From: a virus
Direction: 5' to 3' (one strand)
IMG/VR virus record: IMGVR_UViG_3300037549_000022
Location: 1 to 38,339 of that record
Length of the DNA: 38,339 bases
The stretch's first letter is position 1. Every line of letters starts with the position of its first letter. Below, one piece after another: positions 22,977 through 30,912 of this stretch. The notes beneath the pieces were generated by a model. The model had not been told where the DNA came from and made no database searches. It was given only the letters and a program-made list of their open reading frames with translations. Made by a program: the position numbers and the translations under genes.

Positions 22977-23734
22977 CCCGGAATCCTCGGATTGTAGAGG
23001 CAGACGCATCGGCAGTTGATGACGTTGGCCGCGCTGCCTGTCGGGTCTTTCGGGTATTTCAGCGCCTCGCCGTCAACGGAAAAATCTTCGTCCATGCCAA
23101 CGCTTTGGCCGTCCGCCGCCGCGTGCGCCGGGCGCGTGCGCGCATCCTCGGTCGCGCACCATTCCTTGTCGAGTTGCAGGCCGCTCGCATCCGCCGCCGC
23201 GTCCGCGCCTATGGCCGTGGCCGCGCCGACTTCGGTCCGCGCTATCGTGATCGATCGCGCTTTGCCGATCAGGCCGCCCGTCTCGTTCCGCACACGCTTG
23301 GAAATATCCCGCAGGCTTTCGCCCTCGGATTGGCCGTCTCTCAAGGCCTTACGAATGATCTTTTTCGTCGTTTTCAGCACGCCGACGACTTTTTCCGCCG
23401 CGTAATTCGTCAGCCAATCCATGATCGAAGATCGCGCCAGATCGATCAGGTCCAGAAATTTCTTGCCGCCCGTCAATTCTTCGATGACGAGCTTCGCGCT
23501 TTCGAGCGCCGCGACTTCAAGCCGCGCGTGGTAAATTCGCAAGAGCGCCGCATGATAATGATCGACGACGCCCGCCGCGATTGCGCCCTGTCCGCTCGCC
23601 ACATGCGCCGCCGCATCCTTCGCAATGCGGTTGAGCAAAGCCGCGACATCGTGCGCCAGACCGCGTTCAAGAGTCGCCGCCAGCATGACGTGACGCCGCG
23701 CGCGGGCATTACGCCTGCGGGATGGTTGCTTCAT
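22973..23734 (-). CDS. Mu gpF-like minor head / head morphogenesis protein
   Basis: A 253-residue protein; the ATG at 23734 or a GTG at 23743 could be the start. The first 150 residues are helical. The C-terminal MuF domain shows RSITIARTEVGAATAIGADA, KEWCATEDARTRPAHAAADG, and the terminal VINCRCVCLY with the typical C-R-C close. Such proteins are internal minor head proteins linked to the portal. It follows the HTH gene and precedes the protease. Confidence 0.85.
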   Translation of the reverse strand: MKQPSRRRNARARRHVMLAATLERGLAHDVAALLNRIAKDAAAHVASGQGAIAAGVVDHYHAALLRIYHARLEVAALESAKLVIEELTGGKKFLDLIDLARSSIMDWLTNYAAEKVVGVLKTTKKIIRKALRDGQSEGESLRDISKRVRNETGGLIGKARSITIARTEVGAATAIGADAAADASGLQLDKEWCATEDARTRPAHAAADGQSVGMDEDFSVDGEALKYPKDPTGSAANVINCRCVCLYNPRIPG

Positions 23735-24155
23735 CAAATGCACTCATCCCGGCCTCTACGCCACGCTGCACAGCGCGCGCGATACCGTGCATCAACCCGA
23801 ACTCACGCGCCTGCATTTCAGGCGTCCATTCGTGCAAAATACCGTCCGCGCCGCCCATGTCGATAACGCGCCCATTGGCCGCGCTATGGGTTGTTTGCAT
23901 TTTTTGCAACTTACCCCGCGCAACAAGGCGGCCGTATTTCAACATGATCTTTCGGACGCTTTCTCTGCCTAACCCGAATTTCACGCCTACATTTTCAAGC
24001 GTCATCCCGGAAAGGCGTAATCGTACAATCTCTTGATTGCGTTCCAGAAGTTCGTGCGGCCCTTCATCGCGAGACGACCGAATATACCCGCGCGCGATTT
24101 CAGCTTGCCTCCACGTAGGAAGATCCGTCTCTGCATCTTTTCCATGATCTATCAT
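23709..24155 (-). CDS. HTH protein encoded between portal and MuF genes
   Basis: A 148-residue protein. Residues about 38-75 (LERNQEIVRLRLSGMTLENV then GVKFGLGRESVRKIMLKYGR) are a clear sigma-region-4/resolvase-type helix-turn-helix. The C-terminal 70 residues (GGADGILHEWTPEMQAREFG, LMHGIARAVQRGVEAGMSAF) are helical and of unknown family. The start is ATGA-coupled to the portal stop, and its end overlaps the MuF gene by about 26 nt. A DNA-binding protein inside the head module could regulate late genes or assist packaging. Confidence 0.75.
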   Translation of the reverse strand: MIDHGKDAETDLPTWRQAEIARGYIRSSRDEGPHELLERNQEIVRLRLSGMTLENVGVKFGLGRESVRKIMLKYGRLVARGKLQKMQTTHSAANGRVIDMGGADGILHEWTPEMQAREFGLMHGIARAVQRGVEAGMSAFDEATIPQA

Positions 24156-25501
24156 GCCGATTCCTCGACTTCGCCTCCGGCTTCCGCGCCTTCGTCGTCA
24201 ACTTCGCTGTCCGCGCCGTCGCCGTCGTCTGGCGCAGCGCCGCCTGTCGGCATTTCGCCTGCGGCCTCCAGCGGGATCATAGTGCTGGAGACCAAAATCA
24301 CGTCGCCGCCCGCAACCGGGCCAAGCCCTTGCTTCTCGCGCTTTTCGTTGATCGTCATGGAGGTGGATTTTTCGATCCGATCCCATTCCGCCGCGCGCTC
24401 GTCCGCGAAGACTTCGAGGTCGTCCGTATCGGGCGCAATCGTGATGTCAGGCCCGAACGCCGGCCCGATCCACCAGGATACCGCCCTGCACCATTGCGCC
24501 AAAAGCGGGAGCACGGCCTGCCGATAAAACGCCTTGTTCGCCTCCATGTAGTTCGCAAACGTGTTGTCGCCGGGAATGCCGAGGATCAAGGGCGGCACAC
24601 CGAAGGCCAGTGCAATCAGCCGCGCCGAGGCGTTTAATCCCTCGCCGAAATTCATGTCCTTGGGCGAAAAGCCCATCTCCTGCCAGACCATCCCGCCGTC
24701 GAGAAGCAACGGCTTGCCGGCGTTCGCCTGACCGGAAATCATTTCGTCGATCTGGCGCTTGAGCGACTGGTACTGTTCGTCCGTCAGCTTGTCCGGGCCT
24801 TCCTTGGGCGAATAGACCAGAGCGCCGGACGGTTGTGCGCCATTGTCGAGAAGCGCCTTGTTCCAGCGCAGGGCGCCCGTGTGCGCGTCGATCGAGAACG
24901 CCGCAGGGTCCACATTCGACAGGCCGCGCCAGTCGTCTGTCGGGTGATAATCGCGCACATGCAAAACGCCGACATTGCCGCGCGGGAAATCGACTTCAAC
25001 CGTGCGCGATTGGCCGTTGATCTTGAACGTGTAGCCGCTCGGAAAGCCGTCATCGCCCGGATTGACCGTCACACGGCCCGGCTGCCAACGATAAAGCTCC
25101 TTCGGCGTCTTGCCGATGTCCACGCGCTCGGCGAAGAATTCGCCCGCAAGCATGAAATCGGAAAGCGTGGCCTGACGGAACGCCTCGCCGTCTTGAACAG
25201 GATTCGGGCGGTTGAGCAGCGCGCGCAACGCGGGGATGTCAATCTCGGTCTCGCCGCGCATGATGGCTAGCGGAACAGACGCGGCCGCGCGCGCCGTGAG
25301 ATAGACGCAGGCGTTCACAACCGGGTTTTGCTGGTAGCCTTCCTTGGCGATCTGTTCCCAATCGCGGCGAGCCCATTGCGGCATTTTCAGCACGCGCGCG
25401 GCGATCATGCCGCCAACCGACGACTCCTTGACCTCGGCGACTGGGGCGGGCGGAATGACCGCAAGCGCCGTCGATTTGGAGCGCGAGAAAGGCCAGACCA
25501 T
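24152..25501 (-). CDS. Portal protein (HK97 family)
   Basis: A 449-residue portal protein from the ATG at 25501, which overlaps the terminase stop (TAATG). Characteristic segments: QNPVVNACVYLTARAAASVP, ELYRWQPGRVTVNPGDDGFP, FPRGNVGVLHVRDYHPTDDW, and GVPPLILGIPGDNTFANYME (the clip/stem region). The C-terminal about 35 residues are an acidic Gly/Asp/Glu tail. It forms the dodecameric ring through which DNA is packaged. Standard order after the large terminase. Confidence 0.93.
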   Translation of the reverse strand: MVWPFSRSKSTALAVIPPAPVAEVKESSVGGMIAARVLKMPQWARRDWEQIAKEGYQQNPVVNACVYLTARAAASVPLAIMRGETEIDIPALRALLNRPNPVQDGEAFRQATLSDFMLAGEFFAERVDIGKTPKELYRWQPGRVTVNPGDDGFPSGYTFKINGQSRTVEVDFPRGNVGVLHVRDYHPTDDWRGLSNVDPAAFSIDAHTGALRWNKALLDNGAQPSGALVYSPKEGPDKLTDEQYQSLKRQIDEMISGQANAGKPLLLDGGMVWQEMGFSPKDMNFGEGLNASARLIALAFGVPPLILGIPGDNTFANYMEANKAFYRQAVLPLLAQWCRAVSWWIGPAFGPDITIAPDTDDLEVFADERAAEWDRIEKSTSMTINEKREKQGLGPVAGGDVILVSSTMIPLEAAGEMPTGGAAPDDGDGADSEVDDEGAEAGGEVEESA

Positions 25502-26814
25502 TAGAGACGCCGCACGCCGGGCTCGGATTGAGCCGGGCCAAGCATCAGCGCAGTCAAAGCCCAAACGAGTGCGTCAACGCGATCCGGCGAAAAGCCTGCC
25601 GTCGCCTTGTCGAAGTCAGTCGTCATGACGCACATTTGATCCTCCAGGCGCGCCAGAGTTCCGACATGGTGGACGCGATGCTGTTCGTAAAGCGCCGAGA
25701 CTGGTTCGGCCCGCGTCGCCTTGCCGTGAGATGCGCGAACCTCTTTGACCGGGACATTCGGATCGATGTTGTGAATGATCGTTTTTATCATCTCGCCGCC
25801 GTTGTTCACTTCGGCGACGATGAAATCAGCCTCAAAATTACGGTAGGCCAGCACGGCTTTTCGCGCCCATTCGTTCGGCGTGTCGCCCTGCGTCGTCAGA
25901 TCGCCGAGGACATACCCCTGACCGTCGAGACCGATCGCCGCCGCGATCATGCCGCATTCGTCGGCGTTCTCGCCGCTGGTCACAGGCGGGTCGACGGCGA
26001 TGCAAACGCGCCGCAGACTGGCCGGTGCATCCCTCACGCGGTCCCTGTCGAGATTCGACCGCGCCCAAAGAGCGCCTGGCACGTCGTCGATGATTTCCGC
26101 GTCCAGCTCCTGCCGGCCGAGTCGAGTGCCTTCGTACCGCTTGCGGATTTGGATCAAGAAGCTTTCGGCAAGATTGGCCGCGTTATCGAAGGTGCGCCCG
26201 CGCGTCGTAACGGTTTTCGGATCGGCGATGATCTGCTTGAGCAGAGGCAACGGACGCGGCGTCGTGGTGATGAGCTGGCGCGGCTTGTCGCCGAGGCGAA
26301 GGCCGAATTGCAGCATGTCCCATGTTTCTTGAGCGTATCGCCACTTCGCCAGTTCGTCCGCCCAAGCCAGATCGAATTGTGGCCCGCGAAGCTGACTTGG
26401 ATCTTCGGCCGAAAAGGTCGAGGCCGTCGCGCCATTGTCCCAAGTCAATCGCCGCTTGGACGGCTCGTAAAGCGGTCTGTTCCAGGGCGGCGACGTTGCG
26501 AGGATGCCGCTGTCGCCTTCAACCATGACATCGCGCGCATCGGCCGCCGTTTCCGCGACCAGGGCCAGCCGCCCCGCGCGCCCGGCCTCTACCTCGCCGC
26601 GAACCCACTCGGCGCCAAGCCTTGTCTTGCCGAATCCGCGACCTGCGATGGCCGCCCATGTGATCCAGTCTCCGGGCGGCGAGAGTTGCTGTTCGCGCGC
26701 CCAAAAAGGCCAGTCGTATTGGAGGACAGCCGCCTCGTGCTCACTCAGGCTCGCCAGAAACGCCGCCCGATCCGATCCGGGAAGCGAGGCCAGCCAATTT
26801 GCGGTCAAGCGCAT
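25501..26814 (-). CDS. terL: Terminase large subunit
   Basis: A 437-residue packaging motor. Walker A is GRGFGKT (58-64), Walker B FDLAWADE (147-154), the coupling motif TTTP (183-186). The RNase-H-like nuclease domain shows Asp275 (AVDPPVTSG), Glu335 (VAEVNNGG) and Asp414 (RVDALVWAL). The sequence is closest in style to GTA-type terminases of alphaproteobacteria. The start lies 74 nt inside the small terminase gene; homologues start in the same way (SEHEAAVLQYDWPFWAREQQ). Confidence 0.95.
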   Translation of the reverse strand: MRLTANWLASLPGSDRAAFLASLSEHEAAVLQYDWPFWAREQQLSPPGDWITWAAIAGRGFGKTRLGAEWVRGEVEAGRAGRLALVAETAADARDVMVEGDSGILATSPPWNRPLYEPSKRRLTWDNGATASTFSAEDPSQLRGPQFDLAWADELAKWRYAQETWDMLQFGLRLGDKPRQLITTTPRPLPLLKQIIADPKTVTTRGRTFDNAANLAESFLIQIRKRYEGTRLGRQELDAEIIDDVPGALWARSNLDRDRVRDAPASLRRVCIAVDPPVTSGENADECGMIAAAIGLDGQGYVLGDLTTQGDTPNEWARKAVLAYRNFEADFIVAEVNNGGEMIKTIIHNIDPNVPVKEVRASHGKATRAEPVSALYEQHRVHHVGTLARLEDQMCVMTTDFDKATAGFSPDRVDALVWALTALMLGPAQSEPGVRRL

Positions 26815-27292
26815 CTTTCGTGCCTGTCAGGTCGAGTTGTCCGGACAATTCGACCTTTTCTTTGAACATTCCGAGGTGGCGCCCAAGCTTTTCAAGCGCC
26901 GTTTGCTTGTCGGATAGCTTGATCTTGATCGATCCGCCCGTTTCGCTGCGCGTCTCGGAAACTTCGGCAATGACGGAACGCTGATCCGCAGTCAGGTCGG
27001 CGCTCGGATTGATCGTGACGCCGCCCGGCCCCCACCTGAAATAATCGCCGGCGTTGGCGAAAGCGATCTTCGCCAGCTCGGAAACGATGCGCTCGACGGT
27101 AACGCCGACTTTTGCCGCCGCCGTCGTCTGGATTTCTTCGATGCGCTCGGCGACTTCCTGCGTCCAGCGCAGGATATACGCGTGTTTTTTGTTGCGCCGA
27201 TAGCCGGCGGCCTCGTACGCGTTCTCCAGCGTCATGCCCGTGGCGAAATGCTGCGCGAACTGCTCGCGGCGCGGGTTTTTCAGGACAGGCAT
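26741..27292 (-). CDS. terS: Terminase small subunit (Terminase_2 type)
   Basis: A 183-residue protein that should recognise phage DNA for packaging. The N-terminal HTH (REQFAQHFATGMTLENAYEA then AGYRRNKKHA) and the oligomerisation helices (ERIVSELAKIAFANAGDYFR, KLSDKQTALEKLGRHLGMFK) fit the Terminase_2 family. Its 3' end overlaps terL by 74 nt. The ATG at 27292 directly follows the stop of the preceding small gene. Confidence 0.9.
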   Translation of the reverse strand: MPVLKNPRREQFAQHFATGMTLENAYEAAGYRRNKKHAYILRWTQEVAERIEEIQTTAAAKVGVTVERIVSELAKIAFANAGDYFRWGPGGVTINPSADLTADQRSVIAEVSETRSETGGSIKIKLSDKQTALEKLGRHLGMFKEKVELSGQLDLTGTKDALDRKLAGLASRIGSGGVSGEPE

Positions 27293-27487
27293 TTAGGGAT
27301 CGATCATCGGTTCGACTGCCTCACGCGGCGTCGGCGCCTTGCGATTGAACGACAAGACGCCGCGAAGCAGCGCCAGCGCCTGCGAAACGGCATTGTTCGA
27401 AAGCACATCGAACGCGCCGCACGCCAGCGCCAGATCGGAGATGCACTTTTCGACCAGAACGAGCGCGGCGTTGTCGTCGTCGGCCAT
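27293..27487 (-). CDS. Small hypothetical protein, first gene of the late operon
   Basis: A 64-residue protein from the ATG at 27487 (MADDDNAALVLVEKCISDLA...); the longer ORF is rejected because it runs through the repeat-bearing non-coding region. It is helical, with two cysteines, and of no family that I recognise. The stop is followed at once by the terS ATG, so the genes are coupled. Its position right after the presumed late promoter makes it the first late gene; HNH or terminase-accessory motifs are absent. Confidence 0.55.
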   Translation of the reverse strand: MADDDNAALVLVEKCISDLALACGAFDVLSNNAVSQALALLRGVLSFNRKAPTPREAVEPMIDP

Positions 27488-27528
27488 GTTCGCCCCCGCG
27501 AAATGAATTCGGGCCACTTTCCCCAAAG

Positions 27529-27600
27529 TCCGGCTGTATATTGTTGAGCCGAGGCCCGAAACTTGAAAGCCGCCTGCGAGAACAGACGGCGAAACTTGAA
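27529..27600 (-). promoter_or_regulatory. Candidate late promoter with paired 11-bp direct repeats
   Basis: The 144-bp gap 27488-27631 contains CGAAACTTGAA twice (27557-27567 and 27590-27600), 33 bp apart, about three helical turns. An imperfect inverted repeat lies between them (GCCGCCTG / CAGACGGC, 27569-27590). On the minus strand, TATACA (complement of about 27535-27540) follows the repeats and could be a -10 box for the late operon; no good -35 is visible, which suits activator or antiterminator control. Inference from layout. Confidence 0.45.
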
Positions 27601-27631
27601 GGATTTTTGTGTGTGCGCGGCACAAGGCCAC

Positions 27632-28288
27632 TTACGCGGCCTTTTTGGCATAAGCCGAGATCGCGCTGGGCTTGGCCCTAAAGACGATCTCGACGTGTCC
27701 ACTCTCAACAATCATCGGAGAAGGACGCCCGAATATTTCAATCTCTACCTTGAGAACGCCTTTTCTGTCAACCGCCGTAACGACGCCCTCAAAGCCAGCG
27801 AACGGCCCTTCGTTGATGCGGATGCGGTCCTTGAGGCGCGGCAGATGATCGGTCGCCCTGCTGTCCTCTGGCCTGTGCGCCTTGAGCCAGTCGATCTGCG
27901 CATCCGCTACCGGCAAAGGTTTTCCCGTGTCCTTTGCGCCGAGGATGTCCGCGACGCCCGTTGTCGTTCGGACTGCGGCGGCGAGGTCGTCCGTCATCGC
28001 GCATCGGATAAAAAAATATCGGCCGAACCGCGCCGTGCGAATGTCGCGCCTTGGTTTGCCGTGGCGTCCGCGCGTCGGATCGCGATGGACATCGAACGGG
28101 CGCCAGATCGTCAGGCCTGCGACGGCGAGGGCGAGCTGCGCTTTGTCGCCGCCGTTCTCGTTCGCCTCGATGACGAACCATGCGGCGCTGTAGTCGTTTT
28201 GTGGGCGGTCTGACACGGGCATCTCCTGGGGGATGTTCCGTGCGTCGTGTGGCGGGGCGTCGCCAATCTGGACGATCTGGCCGGGCAT
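27632..28288 (-). CDS. NusG/RfaH-like antitermination factor
   Basis: A 218-residue protein from the ATG at 28288, which has AGGGG 7 nt upstream. In-frame ATGs at 28384, 28345 and 28222 are alternatives, but the first two lie in AT-rich, repeat-bearing DNA. The NGN domain (about residues 32-118 here) includes YSAAWFVIEANENGGDKAQL, LTIWRPFDVHRD and RFGRYFFIRCA. The C-terminal KOW domain is clear: KDRIRINEGPFAGFEGVVTA. Such proteins bind RNA polymerase and reduce pausing or termination. It is the last gene before the late operon and probably controls it. Confidence 0.83.
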   Translation of the reverse strand: MPGQIVQIGDAPPHDARNIPQEMPVSDRPQNDYSAAWFVIEANENGGDKAQLALAVAGLTIWRPFDVHRDPTRGRHGKPRRDIRTARFGRYFFIRCAMTDDLAAAVRTTTGVADILGAKDTGKPLPVADAQIDWLKAHRPEDSRATDHLPRLKDRIRINEGPFAGFEGVVTAVDRKGVLKVEIEIFGRPSPMIVESGHVEIVFRAKPSAISAYAKKAA

Positions 28289-28314
28289 GGTCAAGCCCCT
28301 GCTGACGGGATTTG

Positions 28315-28459
28315 TATCTGTATGCGCGATAAAGAAAACCCTCATAGGCGGGAGAAAGAAATCAATTAAATTAGAATCATTCATACTTACATACAGATAG
28401 ATATTATTAATGATATTATATTGATTTATAAGGGATTTTTGGCCTCCTATCTGTATGCG
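28315..28459. repeat. TATCTGTAT operator-like repeats around the NusG promoter
   Basis: TATCTGTATGCG occurs exactly at 28315-28326 and 28448-28459. An inverted ATACAGATA lies at 28391-28399. The three copies surround the AT-rich stretch with the -10-like box of the NusG-like gene. They share the GTATG core with the neighbouring GTATGA repeats. They look like binding sites of one regulator. Confidence 0.65.
28415..28420 (-). promoter_or_regulatory. Candidate -10 box of the NusG-like gene
   Basis: On the minus strand this is a perfect TATAAT, in a stretch of about 60 bp that is strongly AT-rich compared with the rest of the window. No good -35 hexamer lies 16-18 nt upstream, which suggests dependence on an activator or on the flanking repeats. 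Transcription would start near 28408, leaving a leader of about 120 nt before the preferred ATG at 28288. Confidence 0.5.
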
Positions 28460-28464
28460 TCATT

Positions 28465-28556
28465 TGGTATGAGTATGAAAAAAAACGCCCGCCAAAAGCG
28501 GGCACTGGTATGAGTATGAAAGACGGGTATGAAGGCGTTTTTTCATACCGGTATGA
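28465..28556. repeat. GTATGA repeat cluster with 16-bp direct repeat and palindrome
   Basis: TGGTATGAGTATGAAA is present twice exactly (28465-28480 and 28506-28521), 41 bp apart, about four helical turns. A single GTATGAAGG (28527-28535) and the perfect 14-bp palindrome TCATACCGGTATGA (28543-28556) follow. The palindrome contains the stop codon of the PrimPol gene. The two long repeats flank the terminator hairpin. This layout suggests a multi-site operator. Confidence 0.75.
28478..28503 (-). terminator. Intrinsic terminator of the leftward replication operon
   Basis: On the minus strand a 6-bp stem, GCCCGC (28487-28492) with GCGGGC (28498-28503), and a 5-nt loop are followed by an 8-nt T-run (complement of 28478-28485). 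This is a clear Rho-independent terminator 40 nt after the PrimPol stop. It separates the replication operon from the NusG-like gene and is embedded in the GTATGA repeats. Confidence 0.85.
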
Positions 28557-30912
28557 GGCGATAGGCCACAACTTTTTTTGTGTCGGATCGTTTGTCCGTC
28601 ACGTCGATGGCCTCGACGCGACCACTTTCCACAAGGTCCGCGATTATTTCCTTGATTTCAGCCGATCTGATTTCCGATCGAATCGCGTTTTGAATATCCT
28701 TCACCTTGCATGTCCCCTTTTTCTTGATGATGGCGATGATCCGATTGACCCATTTTCCGCGCACGGTTTCGCTGATCCTGTCCCGTGCGCCTTCGATCAT
28801 GGCGTCAGCCGATTGCAGCGCCAGCGCGGCGCCCCAATTCATGTCCTGCTCGGTCAGGCGAGGGTCGCGCGGATCGATGCCAACGGCGCGGATTGTGGCG
28901 AGCCTGACGGCCATTTCCGCCGTTCGGACCAGATAGCGTTCCTGCTCAGGATCGGCGTCCATGCGCTTCGTGATCGCCTCCTGAAGCTCATCGAAGGCCA
29001 GCTCGGCGAATTCGTCGCGCCACGGGGCCATTGCCGGTTGCGATTTCAATTCGATATCGCCGGCGCCGTGATAGGTCGATGCTCCCATATCGCCCAGTCG
29101 CCAATAGACCGCATTGACGCCGTCTATGATCTCTTTCGGGACTTCGTGCTTATCTTCTTCGGGCTTGGTGCGCGGCGGGCGCTTGGGGTTTTCGAGGATC
29201 AAAAATCGGTTCAAGAGCCCGTTGCGCGTGTCCTGATCGGAAATGGCGTCGTAAAATTCCTCGGCCGTCGATGTCCCGAAGATCGTCATGGCCGGCGAAT
29301 AGAGCAGCTTGAACCGCTCGCCGGCGCGCTCCGTCGTCGGAACGATGTCGCCTGACGATCCCCACAACGTCCGCAGCATGGAGGATATGCCCTGTTCGTG
29401 CGTGCTGGCCTGCCGGTTCTTGCCGCGCGCCAGGAAAGCCCCGAATTCGTCGATGGCGCAAACGCAGGCCGGCGAGCGCTGGACGGTGTTCACGACGGAT
29501 GTCTCGGACGTAAACTTGCCCGCGCCGATCAGGTGCGACATTTTCGCGGCGACCAGCACGCGCCCAATAGATTTTAGAGGATGGTCCTTGCCGCCGCCCG
29601 TCGAGGCGACGCCGATGGTGTAAAGGTGCGTGCCTGACTTGGTCGGGCCGCAGAGCTGGCGGCCGGCGACTGTGCCGACGATGGACAGCGCGGCGCCCAT
29701 GGCGAGCAATGGCTGCTGAAAGTCCGCCGTGGCGACGATCCAATCCGCGATCTTGCCGACAAGGCCGGGGCAACGCGCGGGATCGATCCCGTCGAGCCAA
29801 GGCGGCCGGCGCGATGGCTTGGGTTTGTCATCTTTGCGCGCTCTTGGCTTTGGATCATGAAAAATGACGGGCGCCGGCGCTTCGATAACCTCTCCGGTCT
29901 CCGCGTCCGCCGTGACGCCGCCGACTTCGACGGTCGCGCGCGGCTTTGGATCGTGAAAAGTGTCAGACCCCCATCGCGTGATTTCCGCCAGCCATTCAAA
30001 AGCCCTGTTCGGATCGGAGCAAAAATTGCAGGCTGTCACCAGGTCGATGGCCGTGTAACCGTGATCGGCGCCGAAGTCCTTTATGCCGCCGGGCGTGATT
30101 TTCAGATTGAGCTTGCGCTTGTCGAGAGGCTTGCCCGTGCAGGACGCGCGCCAGTCCGCGACGGCCTCCCATCCCGCAGATGTCTTGCGCAGACGATAGA
30201 GCGGCAGTTTCGGAACCCATGCGTCGAGATTTGCGAGCGCGTGCTCGTTGAGGATGCGAAAAGGCGTCTTGTCGTCGCCGGTCGGCGCGCGCCCCGCGAT
30301 GGCCTTGCGCTCCACCTCGGCGGCGTAGCCAAGGGGCTTGAGCGCCGCGACGATCAGATCCAGCGCGTTAGCCGGCAGTTCGGGAAGATCCTCAATCGCG
30401 ATATCTTCAAGCGCGGCCTCGCCAATCCAGACATAGGGCTTGCCGGTTTCGGGGTGGATGCTACCAGGAACTATGGTTTGCCTTCCCTCGCAAAGAACAT
30501 CTACCAGCCGCTCGGAGCGGCCGTCCGGCAATTTTCGACTAAATGGCTTGCTTTCAATTTCGCCGCGATAGAACGACGTCTCGCCTTTCTGGCCGCGCTT
30601 GCGGGCGGGCGTATAGGGGAGCGCGCGCCGCATCGCATCGGCGGCGTCCTCGGTATCGGCGTCGATGGCGACGACGCCGCCCGAAGCCCGGCCAGTGATG
30701 ATGCACACGCCACCATCAGGGAGACTGCTCCATATGTCAGTCTCGCGCTCGGACGGCAGGCGCGAGAGATAGCGCCGCGTCCAATCGCTCATTTTTGTCC
30801 AGCGCCCACTAACAACCATTCCCGGCGCCTTCGTGCCGGGGACAATGGGGACAGCACAATAACCCCTCTCAATAAGCCTGACGCCAACGGTCGCATATGG
30901 GGATGTCGTCAT
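28543..30912 (-). CDS. Bifunctional primase-polymerase / helicase (PrimPol + DUF3987-like)
   Basis: A 789-residue replication protein. The N-terminal AEP/PrimPol domain (about 1-200) has Asp84-x-Asp86 in VVAIDADTED and a GSIH motif with His153. The C-terminal ATPase has a Walker A variant, STGGGKDH (437-444), and Walker B AIDEF (486-490), as in DUF3987-type helicases, followed by a winged-helix end (KVKDIQNAIRSEIRSAEIKE). It should prime and unwind phage DNA. It is the last gene of the operon before the terminator. The start is ATGA-coupled to the zinc-finger gene. Confidence 0.87.
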   Translation of the reverse strand: MTTSPYATVGVRLIERGYCAVPIVPGTKAPGMVVSGRWTKMSDWTRRYLSRLPSERETDIWSSLPDGGVCIITGRASGGVVAIDADTEDAADAMRRALPYTPARKRGQKGETSFYRGEIESKPFSRKLPDGRSERLVDVLCEGRQTIVPGSIHPETGKPYVWIGEAALEDIAIEDLPELPANALDLIVAALKPLGYAAEVERKAIAGRAPTGDDKTPFRILNEHALANLDAWVPKLPLYRLRKTSAGWEAVADWRASCTGKPLDKRKLNLKITPGGIKDFGADHGYTAIDLVTACNFCSDPNRAFEWLAEITRWGSDTFHDPKPRATVEVGGVTADAETGEVIEAPAPVIFHDPKPRARKDDKPKPSRRPPWLDGIDPARCPGLVGKIADWIVATADFQQPLLAMGAALSIVGTVAGRQLCGPTKSGTHLYTIGVASTGGGKDHPLKSIGRVLVAAKMSHLIGAGKFTSETSVVNTVQRSPACVCAIDEFGAFLARGKNRQASTHEQGISSMLRTLWGSSGDIVPTTERAGERFKLLYSPAMTIFGTSTAEEFYDAISDQDTRNGLLNRFLILENPKRPPRTKPEEDKHEVPKEIIDGVNAVYWRLGDMGASTYHGAGDIELKSQPAMAPWRDEFAELAFDELQEAITKRMDADPEQERYLVRTAEMAVRLATIRAVGIDPRDPRLTEQDMNWGAALALQSADAMIEGARDRISETVRGKWVNRIIAIIKKKGTCKVKDIQNAIRSEIRSAEIKEIIADLVESGRVEAIDVTDKRSDTKKVVAYRLIPV

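Noticed and set aside
25528-26865. 445-codon plus-strand ORF
   Set aside because: Antisense to the large terminase gene; the terminase has all motifs, so this is a shadow.
28289-28384. N-terminal extension of the NusG-like protein to the ATG at 28384
   Set aside because: AT-rich, contains one copy of the 12-bp repeat and has no Shine-Dalgarno; kept only as an alternative start.
28465-28556. CRISPR-like repeat array
   Set aside because: Only two long copies with short degenerate units and no regular spacers; fits operators better.
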